Of a stretch of 64,000 bases of DNA, positions 28,007 through 36,577 are shown piece by piece. Position numbers and translations under genes: made by a program. The notes below the pieces were generated by a model. The model was not told the DNA's origin and made no database searches. It saw only the letters and a list, made by a program, of their open reading frames with translations. The stretch is from Frondihabitans australicus (GTDB lineage Bacteria > Actinomycetota > Actinomycetes > Actinomycetales > Microbacteriaceae), in contig NZ_RBKS01000001.1 of the NCBI RefSeq assembly GCF_003634555.1, forward strand, positions 868,001-932,000, given 5' to 3'. Numbering within the stretch: the stretch's first letter is position 1; the number at the start of each line of letters is the position of its first letter.

Positions 28007-29446
28007 ATGAGGTACTACGAGACGACTCCGACGCACGATCTGACGTACTCCGACGTGTTCCTCGTCCCGAGCCGCTCGGGCGTCACGTCGCGGCTGGACG
28101 TATCGCTCGACACGGGCGACGGCACCGGAGCATCGATCCCCATCGTGTCGGCGAACATGAACTCGGTGACCGGCCCGCGCCTCGCGGCGACGCTCGCCCG
28201 CCGCGGCGGTCTCGGCGTCCTGCCGCAGGACATGCACCTGCAGGATCTCGACGCCGCCATCCGGTGGGTCAAAGACCAGCCCGTCGTCTTCGACACCCCG
28301 TACGCGATGGCCCCCTCCGACACCGTCGAGCAGGCCCTCACCCGCCTTCCGGCCGTCGAGGGGCAGGGCATCGTGCTGCACGAGGCGAACGGCGGGTTCG
28401 TCGGCTGCCTTCCCGCGCAGCGGCTCGCCACGGCACCCCGGGACGCGCTCCTCGGCGACCTCCTGCACGGGCCGCTGACCTCGCTCGACGCCGACGACAT
28501 CGACGGACCCCGCGCGGCCTTCGACCTCCTGGTGGCCGCGGACCTCGACTTCGCCCCGGTCCTGCACCAGGGCCACGTGGTCGGCACGCTGAGCCGGAAG
28601 GGCGCGCTCCGCTCGACGCTCTACCGGCCCGCGCTCGACCGCGACGGCCGGCTCGTCGTGGCGGCCGCCGTCGGCATCAACGGCGACGTCGCCTCGAAGG
28701 CGAAGGCGCTCGTGTCGGCCGGGGTCGACGTCCTCGTCCTCGACACGGCGCACGGCCACCAGGAGGGGATGCTCCGCGCCATCTCGACCGTGGCCTCGCT
28801 CGGTCTCGGGATCCCGATCGTCGCCGGCAACGTCGTCACCGCCGACGCCGTGCGGCACCTCGTCCACGCCGGCGCGACGATCGTCAAGGTTGGCGTCGGC
28901 CCGGGCGCCATGTGCACGACGCGCATGATGACGGCCGTCGGGAGGCCGCAGTTCTCCGCCGTGCTCGAGACCGCCGACGCCGCGCGGGCGCTCGGGGCGC
29001 ACGTGTGGGCCGACGGCGGCGTCCGCTACCCGCGCGACGTCGCGCTCGCGCTGGCCGCCGGCGCGGCGAGTGTCATGATCGGGTCGTGGTTCGCGGGGAC
29101 GATCGAAGCCCCGGGCGAGCTGGTGTCGGATCCTGCGGGCGCCGTCTACAAGGAGAGCTGGGGCATGGCGTCCACCAAGGCGGTCCGGTCGAGGTTCGAG
29201 CGGCTCGACCCGTACGAGCTGGCGCGGAAGACGCTGTTCGCCGAGGGGATCTCGTCGTCGAAGATCCACCTCGACCCGCTGCGGCCGAGCGTGGAGGACC
29301 TCCTCGACATGATCACGTCGGGCGTGAGGTCGTCGCTCACGTACGCCGGGGCCAGGTCGCTGGCCGAGTTCTCGGATCGCGCGCTCGTCGGCATCCAGTC
29401 CGCCGCCGGGTACGAGGAGGGGAAGCCGCTGCCGGTGTCGTGGTGA
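28007..29446 (+). CDS. guaB1: GuaB1-family IMPDH-like protein (probable GMP reductase)
   Basis: A TIM-barrel enzyme of 479 aa in the IMPDH/GMPR superfamily with an inserted CBS pair (about 95-200). The active-site loop is VGPGAMCTTRMMTAVGRPQF: the catalytic Cys is in AMCTTR rather than the SICTTR of true IMPDH. Other family features are IPIVSANMNSV, VLVLDTAHGHQEGMLRAI, GNVVTADAVRHLVHAGA and WADGGVRYPRDVALALAAGA. This GuaB1 group is widespread in actinobacteria, and a mycobacterial member has been reported to act as a GMP reductase. Divergent from kgd. Confidence 0.9.
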   Translation: MRYYETTPTHDLTYSDVFLVPSRSGVTSRLDVSLDTGDGTGASIPIVSANMNSVTGPRLAATLARRGGLGVLPQDMHLQDLDAAIRWVKDQPVVFDTPYAMAPSDTVEQALTRLPAVEGQGIVLHEANGGFVGCLPAQRLATAPRDALLGDLLHGPLTSLDADDIDGPRAAFDLLVAADLDFAPVLHQGHVVGTLSRKGALRSTLYRPALDRDGRLVVAAAVGINGDVASKAKALVSAGVDVLVLDTAHGHQEGMLRAISTVASLGLGIPIVAGNVVTADAVRHLVHAGATIVKVGVGPGAMCTTRMMTAVGRPQFSAVLETADAARALGAHVWADGGVRYPRDVALALAAGAASVMIGSWFAGTIEAPGELVSDPAGAVYKESWGMASTKAVRSRFERLDPYELARKTLFAEGISSSKIHLDPLRPSVEDLLDMITSGVRSSLTYAGARSLAEFSDRALVGIQSAAGYEEGKPLPVSW

Positions 29447-29492
29447 CGCCCGGCGGTTCGGCGTTTTCTCGGTCAGCCGCGGTCGCCGTTCC

Positions 29493-29498
29493 GTAGAA
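29493..29498 (+). promoter_or_regulatory. -10-like hexamer TAGAAT before CNNM operon
   Basis: TAGAAT lies 96 bases before the ATG at 29595. The leader between them contains a small GTGTCG...CGACAC dyad and ends with GGAGG nine bases before the start, so this operon has a real 5' leader, unlike most genes around it. Confidence 0.4.
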
Positions 29499-29594
29499 TG
29501 GCGGGACGATGGACGACCCCCACCATAAACCTGTCTCGCCCACCCGTGTCGACTACACGACACGATCCCTCCCGCCGAAGCGGAGGTCCCGCCG

Positions 29595-30953
29595 ATGAAC
29601 GAGTGGATCCTGCTCGCCATCGGTCTCGTGCTCACCGTCGGCACCGGCTTCTTCGTCGCCAGCGAGTTCTCGCTCGTGAACCTCGACCGCGCCGACCTCG
29701 AGGCCCGGCAGGAGCGCGGCGAGAAGCGCCTCGGCGTCACGATCGGCGCCCTCAAGGTCACCTCGACCCACCTCTCGAGCGCGCAGCTGGGCATCACGCT
29801 GACGACCCTGCTCACCGGTTTCACGATGGAGCCGGCGATCGCGACCCTCCTCGAGGACCCGTTCCGCTCGTTCGGCGGCGATCTCGCGGTGGTCGACGTG
29901 GTCGCGCCGATCCTGTCGATCGTCATCGCGACGCTTCTCTCGATGATCATCGGCGAGCTCGTGCCGAAGAACTTCGCGCTCGCCCTGCCGCTCGCGACCG
30001 CGCGGCTCGTCATGCCGTTCCAGGTGGGGTTCACCGCGGTGTTCCGCCCGGCCGTCGCCCTGCTGAACGGCACGGCGAACGTCGTGCTGCGCTCCATCGG
30101 CATCGAGCCCAAGGAGGAGCTGTCGGGTGCTCGCACCGCCGAAGAGCTGTCGTCGCTCGTGCGCCGCAGCGCCTTCGAGGGCAGCCTCGACCTCGACACG
30201 GCGACGCTGCTCGCCCGCACCCTCGTCTTCAGCGACCACACCGCCTCCGACGTCATGACACCGCGGCCGCGGGTGACGAGCGTCGCCCGCACCGACCCGG
30301 CGTCCGCCGTCCTCGAGGCGGCGCGTCGCACGGGCTACTCCCGGTTCCCGGTCACCGACGACGACATCGACGACATCGTCGGCCTCGTCCATGTGAAGCA
30401 GGCCGTGTCGGTGCCGCGGAAGAAGCGCGACCAGGTGCCGGTGTCGGCGCTGCAGACCGACGCGATCCGGGTGCCCGAGACGATGAAGCTCGACTCGCTC
30501 CTCGGCGAGGTGCGCGGCAAGGGCTACCAGATGGCCGTCGTCGTCGACGAGTACGGCGGCACGGCAGGCGTGGTCACGCTCGAAGACCTCATCGAGGAGC
30601 TCGTCGGCGAGGTGTCGGACGAACACGACCGCACGCGCGTCGACGTGGTGAGGTCGCGTGGCTGGCTGACGTTCCCCGGGCTCCTGCGACCCGACGAGCT
30701 CTGGGAGCGCGCGAACGTGCGCGTGCCCGACGACGGTCCGTATGAGACCGTGGGCGGCTACCTCATGGCGATGCTCGGCCGTCTGCCGGTCGTCGGCGAC
30801 GTCGTGTCGACCGACGAGGGCGAGTTCCGCGTCGAGCGGCTCGAGGGGCGGCGCATCGACCGGGTGCGGTTCACTCCGCGCGCCGATCTCGAGAGCGGCC
30901 CGGTGCCGTCGGCCGACGCCCAGGGCGCAGGAGCCGGGGAGGTCCGCTCGTGA
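29595..30953 (+). CDS. CNNM/HlyC-CorC-type membrane protein with CBS pair
   Basis: A 452-residue protein of the hemolysin C/CorC (DUF21-CBS) family, implicated in Mg2+/divalent cation transport. DUF21 with about four membrane helices (about 1-190) includes [20 protein letters not shown] and [16 protein letters not shown]. The CBS pair follows (about 205-330; [40 protein letters not shown]), and a C-terminal CorC_HlyC domain (about 345-430; [20 protein letters not shown]). The ATG has GGAGG nine bases upstream. The stop overlaps the next, related gene as GTGA. Confidence 0.93.
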   Translation: MNEWILLAIGLVLTVGTGFFVASEFSLVNLDRADLEARQERGEKRLGVTIGALKVTSTHLSSAQLGITLTTLLTGFTMEPAIATLLEDPFRSFGGDLAVVDVVAPILSIVIATLLSMIIGELVPKNFALALPLATARLVMPFQVGFTAVFRPAVALLNGTANVVLRSIGIEPKEELSGARTAEELSSLVRRSAFEGSLDLDTATLLARTLVFSDHTASDVMTPRPRVTSVARTDPASAVLEAARRTGYSRFPVTDDDIDDIVGLVHVKQAVSVPRKKRDQVPVSALQTDAIRVPETMKLDSLLGEVRGKGYQMAVVVDEYGGTAGVVTLEDLIEELVGEVSDEHDRTRVDVVRSRGWLTFPGLLRPDELWERANVRVPDDGPYETVGGYLMAMLGRLPVVGDVVSTDEGEFRVERLEGRRIDRVRFTPRADLESGPVPSADAQGAGAGEVRS

Positions 30954-31987
30954 GCGACTGGCTCGGCATCATCTGGCTGATCGTCCTCCTGCTCGGCAAC
31001 GCCTTCTTCGTGGGTGCCGAGTTCGCCGTCATCTCCGCGCGCCGCTCGTCGATCGAGCCGAAGGCGGAGTCCGGCAACCGCTCGGCGCAGACGACCCTTT
31101 ACGCGATGGAGCACGCGACGCTCATGCTGGCGACGAGCCAGCTCGGCATCACCGTGTGCTCGCTGCTGATCCTCAACGTCTCCGAGCCGGCGATCCACCA
31201 CCTGCTGGAGGGCCCGCTGCACCTCACCGGTCTCACGGACGGACTCGTCGACACCGTCGGCTTCATCATCACGCTGGTCGTGGTGTCGTTCCTCCACGTC
31301 GTGTTCGGCGAGATGGTGCCGAAGAACCTCTCCTTCTCGGTGCCCGACCGCGCGGCGCTTCTCCTCGCGCCGCCGCTGGTGTTCGTTGCGCGCATCTTCC
31401 GCGTCGTCATCGTGACGCTCAACTGGCTGACGAACGCGGTGGTCAAGGCGTTCGGCGTCACGCCAAAGAACGAGGCGACGAGCGCGTTCACGGTCGAGGA
31501 GGTGCAGACGATCGTCGCGCAGTCGCAGCGCGAGGGCGTCCTCCTGGACACGACGGGCACCCTGCGGGCCGCGTTCGAGTTCACCGAGAAGACCGTGGCC
31601 GACGTCGCGCTGACGATGGACTCGCTGGTGACGCTGCCCGACTCGGCCACGCCCGCCGACGTCGAGAAGGCCGTCGCCCGCAAGGGGTTCTCGCGGTACG
31701 TGCTCGTCGACGGGCGAGGAGAGCCGACCGGCTACCTGCACCTGAAGGACGTCATCGACCTCGACGAGGCGGAGTTCCGCGAGCCGGTGCCGCCGAAGCG
31801 GATCCGACAGCTCATCTCGATCTTCGAGGGGACCGAGCTGGAGGACGCCCTGGCGACGATGCGTCGCGCGGGCGTGCACGTGGCGCGGTCGTTCGACGCG
31901 ACCGGCGCCACGCGCGGCGTGCTCTTCCTCGAGGACATCCTCGAGGAGCTCATCGGCGAGGTCCAGGACGCCACCCGCCGCGCCTAG
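30950..31987 (+). CDS. second CNNM/DUF21-CBS membrane protein, lacking the CorC_HlyC domain
   Basis: Paralogue of the preceding gene, 345 aa: DUF21 membrane part (about 1-190; NAFFVGAEFAVISARRSSIE, TSQLGITVCSLLILNVSEPA, EMVPKNLSFSVPD) and a CBS pair (about 205-335) ending LFLEDILEELIGEVQDATRR. It stops right after the CBS pair, without the C-terminal CorC_HlyC domain of its partner. The GTG start overlaps the upstream stop (GTGA). Two co-translated unequal CNNM proteins suggest a heterodimer; CNNM family members are dimeric. Ion specificity is not readable. Confidence 0.92.
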   Translation: MSDWLGIIWLIVLLLGNAFFVGAEFAVISARRSSIEPKAESGNRSAQTTLYAMEHATLMLATSQLGITVCSLLILNVSEPAIHHLLEGPLHLTGLTDGLVDTVGFIITLVVVSFLHVVFGEMVPKNLSFSVPDRAALLLAPPLVFVARIFRVVIVTLNWLTNAVVKAFGVTPKNEATSAFTVEEVQTIVAQSQREGVLLDTTGTLRAAFEFTEKTVADVALTMDSLVTLPDSATPADVEKAVARKGFSRYVLVDGRGEPTGYLHLKDVIDLDEAEFREPVPPKRIRQLISIFEGTELEDALATMRRAGVHVARSFDATGATRGVLFLEDILEELIGEVQDATRRA

Positions 31988-32001
31988 CCCCGAGATTCAC
32001 G

Positions 32002-32106
32002 GTGAGCGGCGTCCCGACGGGTGAAATGCAAGGCGGAGGACGCAGCCATGGCGGAGCCATCGCGAGGACGACAACGCCGCAGATTGCCCGCCGGGGCGTC
32101 GCTCAC
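32002..32106. repeat. 105-bp imperfect inverted-repeat element (CNNM2/OYE convergent gap)
   Basis: Ends GTGAGCGGCGTCCCGACGGG (32002-32021) and CCCGCCGGGGCGTCGCTCAC (32087-32106) pair with three mismatches. The interior pairs imperfectly and the tip is ATGGC-GGA-GCCAT. The whole element could fold as one long hairpin. Its right end contains the stop codon of the oxidoreductase gene. It may be a mobile palindromic repeat or an elaborate bidirectional terminator. Confidence 0.7.
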
Positions 32107-33185
32107 GAGTGGAAGGGGGCGCGGTGGTATTGCTGCGGGTAGTACGGCAGGTCGACGCCGAGCTCGAAGGCGGCTCGCAGGGCGAAGTGCGGGTCGCGGA
32201 GGAACTCGCGGCCGACGAACACGACGTCTGACTCGCCCGTCGCCACGATCTCCTCGGCCTGCTGCGCCCCGATGATGAGCCCCACGGCGCCGGTCTCGAC
32301 GTCGCCGTCGCGCTTCACGGTCGCGGCGAGCGGCACCTGGTAGCCGAGGCCCACGGGGATCTCGGCCTTCGCCGCGATGCCGCCGGAGGAGATGTCGAAG
32401 AGGTCGGCACCCGCATCCTGCGCCCAGGCCGCGACCTGCGCGGTCGACGCCTCGTCCCAGCCGCCGTCGACCCAGTCGGTCGCCGAGAAGCGGACGACGA
32501 TCGGGAAGCCCTCGCCGGTGGCGGCGCGGATGCCCTTCACGGCGTCGATCACGATGCGGGCGCGGTTCTCGAGCGACCCGCCGTACTGGTCGGTGCGCTC
32601 GTTGCTGAGCGGTGACAGGAACTGGTGCATGAGGTAGCCGTGGGCGGCGTGCAGCTCGACGAAGTCGAAGCCGGCCTGCTGCGAGCGGACGGCAGCGTCG
32701 ACGAACGCCTGGACGACGCCCTCCACCTCGGCGGCCGTGAGCTCGCGAGGCGTGTCGAGGCCGTCGAACGCGATCGGCGACGGGCCGACGACGGGCCAGC
32801 CGTGCTCGGCCTCCGAGAGCGTGCCGACCTGAGGGTCCCAGGTGCGGGCGGTCGACGCCTTGCGGCCGGCGTGCGCCAGCTGGACGCCGATCTTCGATCC
32901 CTCGGCGTGCACGAAGTCGACGATCGGGCGGTACGCGTCGCGCTGCTCGTCGTTCCAGATCCCCAGGTCGTTCGGCGAGATGCGGCCCTCCGGCACGACG
33001 GCGGTCGCCTCGGTGATGATGGCTCCGGCGCCGCCCCGGGCGAACGAGCCGAGATGCACCAGGTGCCACGTGGTGGGCACGCCGTCGCGCTTCTCGACGG
33101 AGTACTGGCACATGGCCGGAACCCAGAGGCGGTTGCGGAACTCGGTGCCGCGCAGGGTGATGGGGGCGAAGAGGGCAGACGTCAT
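32103..33185 (-). CDS. NADH:flavin oxidoreductase, old yellow enzyme (YqjM-like)
   Basis: FMN-dependent ene-reductase of 360 aa. It has the YqjM-class N-terminal VPAMCQYSVEKRDGVPT, whose Cys modulates the flavin, then QLAHAGRKAS, the substrate-binding His pair in ELHAAHGYLMHQFLSPLSN, RTDQYGGSLENRARI, and phosphate-binding GLIIGAQQAEEI and DVVFVGREFLRDP. Natural substrates are unknown; such enzymes reduce alpha,beta-unsaturated carbonyls. ATG 33185 is preferred to a TTG two codons upstream; a TTGTCT hexamer lies five bases before it. Confidence 0.92.
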   Translation of the reverse strand: MTSALFAPITLRGTEFRNRLWVPAMCQYSVEKRDGVPTTWHLVHLGSFARGGAGAIITEATAVVPEGRISPNDLGIWNDEQRDAYRPIVDFVHAEGSKIGVQLAHAGRKASTARTWDPQVGTLSEAEHGWPVVGPSPIAFDGLDTPRELTAAEVEGVVQAFVDAAVRSQQAGFDFVELHAAHGYLMHQFLSPLSNERTDQYGGSLENRARIVIDAVKGIRAATGEGFPIVVRFSATDWVDGGWDEASTAQVAAWAQDAGADLFDISSGGIAAKAEIPVGLGYQVPLAATVKRDGDVETGAVGLIIGAQQAEEIVATGESDVVFVGREFLRDPHFALRAAFELGVDLPYYPQQYHRAPFHS

Positions 33186-33237
33186 GTTCAAGACAACAGT
33201 CGTCGCCCGCGTGCATTCCCGGGCGGCGGGCCAGGGC

Positions 33238-33891
33238 TCAGACCGAGGGCGCAGGAGCCGCGAGACCCCGGAGGAACGACTCGAGCCCGGCCGGCGACGT
33301 GAACACGTGGCCGGTGATGCCGAGCTCCTGCGCCCCCTCGATGTTCTCGGCCTTGTTGTCGATGAAGACCATGGCGGACGGCTCGATGCCGAGCTCGTCG
33401 AGGACGGTGCGGTAGATCGAGGCGTTCGGCTTGAGGTCGTACATCTCGGCGCTGACGTAGACGTGGTCGAAGAGCGAGCCGACGGGGGAGAACCGGAGCG
33501 GCGAGGCGTAGTCGAAGCCGGCGTTCGACAGGATCGCGAGAGGCGTGCCGCCCTCGTGCAGGGCCGCGATGACGTCGACCGTGCCGGGCTCGGGGTCGAT
33601 CCAGGCGGGGAAGTCGATCGCCCAGAGCTCGTGGATGCGGGTGATGGACAGGTCGAGGCCGTTCTCGGAGGCGAGGGTGCGCCAGTAGTCGACGACCGAC
33701 AGGGATCCGCCGTCGAGGGCGTGGCGGTGGCGGCCGTAGCTCGCCCAGAACGCGTCGATGTCGGTCGCGCCCGCCAGGGCGAGGAGACGGTCGCGAACCG
33801 AGTCGGCCGGCGTCCGGCTGATCACCTCGCCGTAGTCGAAGACGACGGTCTTGCCGGGCAGCGACAGCGGTGCGACGGGGTTCGAGGTCAT
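33238..33891 (-). CDS. HAD-superfamily hydrolase
   Basis: A 217-residue HAD-IA-like phosphatase. Motif I is VVFDYGEVI, with the nucleophile Asp but Gly at the usual second-Asp position (DxG, as in YihX-type members). Motif II is LAILSNAG, motif III Lys lies in MYDLKPNASIY, and motif IV is MVFIDNKAENI. The helical cap lies at about 35-95. A TAGCGT hexamer is six bases before the ATG. Substrate unknown. Divergent from the NAD(P)H-hydrate dehydratase. Confidence 0.88.
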   Translation of the reverse strand: MTSNPVAPLSLPGKTVVFDYGEVISRTPADSVRDRLLALAGATDIDAFWASYGRHRHALDGGSLSVVDYWRTLASENGLDLSITRIHELWAIDFPAWIDPEPGTVDVIAALHEGGTPLAILSNAGFDYASPLRFSPVGSLFDHVYVSAEMYDLKPNASIYRTVLDELGIEPSAMVFIDNKAENIEGAQELGITGHVFTSPAGLESFLRGLAAPAPSV

Positions 33892-33938
33892 GTGGCCACG
33901 CTAGCGGCTGCTTGGGCCCGCTCGGGGGGCGGCGCGGA

Positions 33939-33944
33939 TACTGT
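33939..33944 (+). promoter_or_regulatory. -10-like hexamer TACTGT of nnrD
   Basis: TACTGT seven bases before the ATG at 33952. With the HAD gene hexamer at 33898-33903 on the other strand, this 60-bp gap carries two back-to-back leaderless promoters. Confidence 0.45.
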
Positions 33945-33951
33945 CGAGGGC

Positions 33952-34794
33952 ATGACCGAGACGTACACCCCCTTCGGGCCCGCCGACGCCGCGCGCTGGA
34001 TCGCCGTTCCGAAGGTCGACGACGACAAGTACAGCCGCGGCGTGCTGGGGGTCGTCACGGGGTCCGATCAGTACCCGGGCGCGGCCGTCCTCGGAGTCGA
34101 GGCGGCCCTGCACACCGGCGTCGGCATGCTGCGCTACCTCGGGCCCTCGCGCGCCGCCGACTTCGTCCTCCACCGGCGACCGGAGGCCGTGACAAGCCCT
34201 GGGCGCGTGCAGGCCTGGCTGCTCGGCTCGGGCATCGACCCGGCGACGCTCGACGGCGTGACCGCGAACCGGTTTGCCGAGGCGGCGGAGTCGGGTGTGC
34301 CGCTGGTGCTCGACGCCGGTGCCCTCTCGCTGCGCGAGCAGACAAGTGCGCCGGTCGTCGTGACGCCGCACTTCCGCGAGCTGGCACGAGCCACGGGGAA
34401 GACCGTGGACGAGATCGCCTCGGATCCTGCGCGCGCCGCGGCCGAGGTCGCCGAGCAGTGGGGCGCGACCGTGCTGCTCAAGGGGCATCACACTTTCGTG
34501 GCGGGGCCGGACGGCAGCCGCTTCGTGGCCTCGAGCGCTCCCTCGTGGCTCGCCACCGCCGGCGCCGGTGACGCGCTCGGCGGGATCCTCGGCGCCCTCG
34601 TCGCCACGCACGCCGATCAGGTGGCGCAGGATCCGGCGGCCCTGCCGGCCCTCGCCGCCACGGCCGCCGTCGTCCACGGCCTGGCGGCCTCCCGGGCGTC
34701 CGGCGGTGGGCCTCTCACGGTGCTCGGCCTCGTCGCGGCCGTGCCGGGCTGCATCGCCGAACTCGTGGCCGGGGCCGGTAGCGTGTCAGCGTGA
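33952..34794 (+). CDS. nnrD: ADP-dependent NAD(P)H-hydrate dehydratase
   Basis: Metabolite-repair enzyme (CARKD / YjeF C-terminal domain) that dehydrates damaged NAD(P)H hydrates. The 280-residue single domain carries KYSRGVLGVVTGSDQYPGAA, AWLLGSGIDP, VLDAGAL, VVTPHFRELARATG, GATVLLKGHHTFVAGPDG and the nucleotide/phosphate loop TAGAGDALGGILGALVA. The N-terminal epimerase domain found in YjeF fusions is absent. The stop overlaps the next gene as GTGA. Confidence 0.92.
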   Translation: MTETYTPFGPADAARWIAVPKVDDDKYSRGVLGVVTGSDQYPGAAVLGVEAALHTGVGMLRYLGPSRAADFVLHRRPEAVTSPGRVQAWLLGSGIDPATLDGVTANRFAEAAESGVPLVLDAGALSLREQTSAPVVVTPHFRELARATGKTVDEIASDPARAAAEVAEQWGATVLLKGHHTFVAGPDGSRFVASSAPSWLATAGAGDALGGILGALVATHADQVAQDPAALPALAATAAVVHGLAASRASGGGPLTVLGLVAAVPGCIAELVAGAGSVSA

Positions 34795-36077
34795 CGACAG
34801 CCCCGGGCCGAGCCCAGCCCGCGCCCCGGAGCCCGATCGCCCTGTTCTGGGCGGCCTTCGTCGGGGTGCACCTGTGTCTCTGGGTGCTCGAGGGCGTCGC
34901 ACCGCACACGCCGCTGAACGACGTGAGCCAGGTCTACTACGACTGGGTCGACGCCGGCCTCCACGGGTCGGGATGGGTCGGCGTGACGCTCGACTGGGTC
35001 TACCCCTCGGCGGCGCTCCTGCCCATGCTTGCCGCGGCCGGGCTCGGTCTCGCCCACTACACGACGACATGGCTGGCACTGGTCACCCTCCTCGACGCGG
35101 CGGCGATCGCGTTCGTCACCCGGGGCGGCACGTCTCGTCGCGAGGTGGGCTACTGGTGGCTGGCCTTCCTGCTGCTCCTGGGGCCCATCGCCCTGGGTCG
35201 TCTCGACTCGGTGAGCGTGCCGCTGGCGATCGTCGGCCTGCTCTACGCCGTTCGCCGCCCCGTCGTCGCCGGGGTGCTCGTCGGCCTGGCCACCTGGATC
35301 AAGGTCTGGCCCGCCGCCCTCGCACTGGCCCTCCTCGTCGCGGTGGGTCGCAGGATCCGCGTGGCGATCGGCCTCGTCGGCGTCAGCCTCGCGACCGTGC
35401 TCGCCGTCCTCCTTCTCGGCGGCTCGACCTCGGTGGTCCTGTCGTTCGTCGGCCAGCAGACCGGCCGCGCCCTGCAGATCGAGGCGCCCGTGACGACCTG
35501 GTGGCTGTGGCAGGAGGCCCTGCACGTGCCGGGCACGACGACCGCGTTCGACTGGCTGCTGCTCACGTACCAGGTCAGTGGCCCGGGGGCTGTGGCTGCG
35601 GCGCGCGCCATGACGCCGATCATGGGCGTGGCGATGCTGGGGGTCGCGGTGCTCGGCGTCCGCGCCGTCCGTGGCGGCGCACGGCCGGTGCACGTGCTGG
35701 CGCCGCTCGCCCTGGCCTTCACCGCGGCGTTCATCGTGACGAACAAGGTCGGCTCGCCGCAGTACCAGACCTGGATCGCGGCGCCGGTCATCCTCGGGCT
35801 CCTGCTGGCCCGCCGGGGTGGCGGGTCGTTCGTCGTCCCCGCCCGCCTGGCGCTCGTGATCGCGGCCCTGACCCAGGTGATCTACCCGTGGGCCTACGAC
35901 CCCCTCGTGGCCGGTCAGCTCTGGATCGTCGCCGTCATCACCGTCCGGAACGCCCTCGTCGTCGCCCTCCTCGGCTTCGCGGTCGTGCGTCTGTGGCACG
36001 TCGGCGCGCCCGCGATCGACCGCGTCGCCGTACCGACCGGCGCGCGGCACGAGGCCGACGAGCCCGTGACAGGATGA
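34791..36077 (+). CDS. polytopic membrane protein, GT87/DUF2029-like glycosyltransferase
   Basis: 428 residues with about ten membrane helices. The early NDVSQVYYDW motif faces the outside, as the catalytic Asp loop does in GT-C enzymes, and GRLDSVSVPLAIVGLLYAVR followed by GLATWIKVWPA is typical of the GT87/DUF2029 polyprenyl-phosphate-dependent mannosyltransferase group. A role in lipomannan or wall glycolipid synthesis is inferred from the family; the sugar and acceptor are unknown. The GTG start is coupled to nnrD (GTGA), with no obvious functional link. Confidence 0.78.
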   Translation: MTTAPGRAQPAPRSPIALFWAAFVGVHLCLWVLEGVAPHTPLNDVSQVYYDWVDAGLHGSGWVGVTLDWVYPSAALLPMLAAAGLGLAHYTTTWLALVTLLDAAAIAFVTRGGTSRREVGYWWLAFLLLLGPIALGRLDSVSVPLAIVGLLYAVRRPVVAGVLVGLATWIKVWPAALALALLVAVGRRIRVAIGLVGVSLATVLAVLLLGGSTSVVLSFVGQQTGRALQIEAPVTTWWLWQEALHVPGTTTAFDWLLLTYQVSGPGAVAAARAMTPIMGVAMLGVAVLGVRAVRGGARPVHVLAPLALAFTAAFIVTNKVGSPQYQTWIAAPVILGLLLARRGGGSFVVPARLALVIAALTQVIYPWAYDPLVAGQLWIVAVITVRNALVVALLGFAVVRLWHVGAPAIDRVAVPTGARHEADEPVTG

Positions 36078-36081
36078 ACCC

Positions 36082-36408
36082 ATGCTCGTAGCGTTCAGCG
36101 TCTCCCCGTCCGGCGGCCCGGCCGCGGGCTCGGAGCCCGACTCCGTGCACACGGCGGTCGCGGCGGCCGTCAAGGTCGTGCGCGACTCCGGGCTCCCGAA
36201 CCGCACCACGTCGATGTTCACCGAGATCGAGGGGGAGTGGGACGACGTCATGGCCGTCGTCAAGGCCGCGACCGAGGCCGTCGCGCCCTTCGGCCGCCGG
36301 GTGTCGCTCGTGCTCAAGGCCGACATCCGCCCCGGGCACACGGGCGAGATCGACGGCAAGGTGGCGCGGCTCGAGCAGGCTCTCGACGGGGAGAGCGGCG
36401 AGGGCTGA
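36082..36408 (+). CDS. MTH1187/YkoF-type thiamine-binding protein
   Basis: Small protein of 108 aa in the UPF0045/DUF77 family, ferredoxin-like folds reported to bind thiamine or its pyrimidine part. Characteristic segments are MLVAFSVSPSG at the start, HTAVAAAVKVVRDSGLPNRT, TSMFTEIEGEWDDVMAVVKAA and RVSLVLKADIRPG. It starts four bases after the stop of the membrane protein gene, so it belongs to the same transcript. Physiological role is not established. Confidence 0.83.
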   Translation: MLVAFSVSPSGGPAAGSEPDSVHTAVAAAVKVVRDSGLPNRTTSMFTEIEGEWDDVMAVVKAATEAVAPFGRRVSLVLKADIRPGHTGEIDGKVARLEQALDGESGEG

Positions 36409-36493
36409 TCGGGCTTCCCGATCCTGCGACCCGATTTGTTGCCCTCGGCGGCAAAACGGTGCCTCGCTTGTCGTGACAAGGGCCCGGCGGCCC

Positions 36494-36499
36494 TAGCAT
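36494..36499 (+). promoter_or_regulatory. -10-like hexamer TAGCAT before MFS gene
   Basis: TAGCAT, with a GTGACA-like -35 about 15-16 bases upstream in the 170-bp gap. It gives a leader of roughly 70 bases before the GTG at 36578. Confidence 0.35.
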
Positions 36500-36577
36500 G
36501 GGAGGACGGGCACGCGCCCGACGGACTCGATGGCGAGCCGACCCGCTCCCCACCGCACCCGTCTCGAAGGCCCGCCC

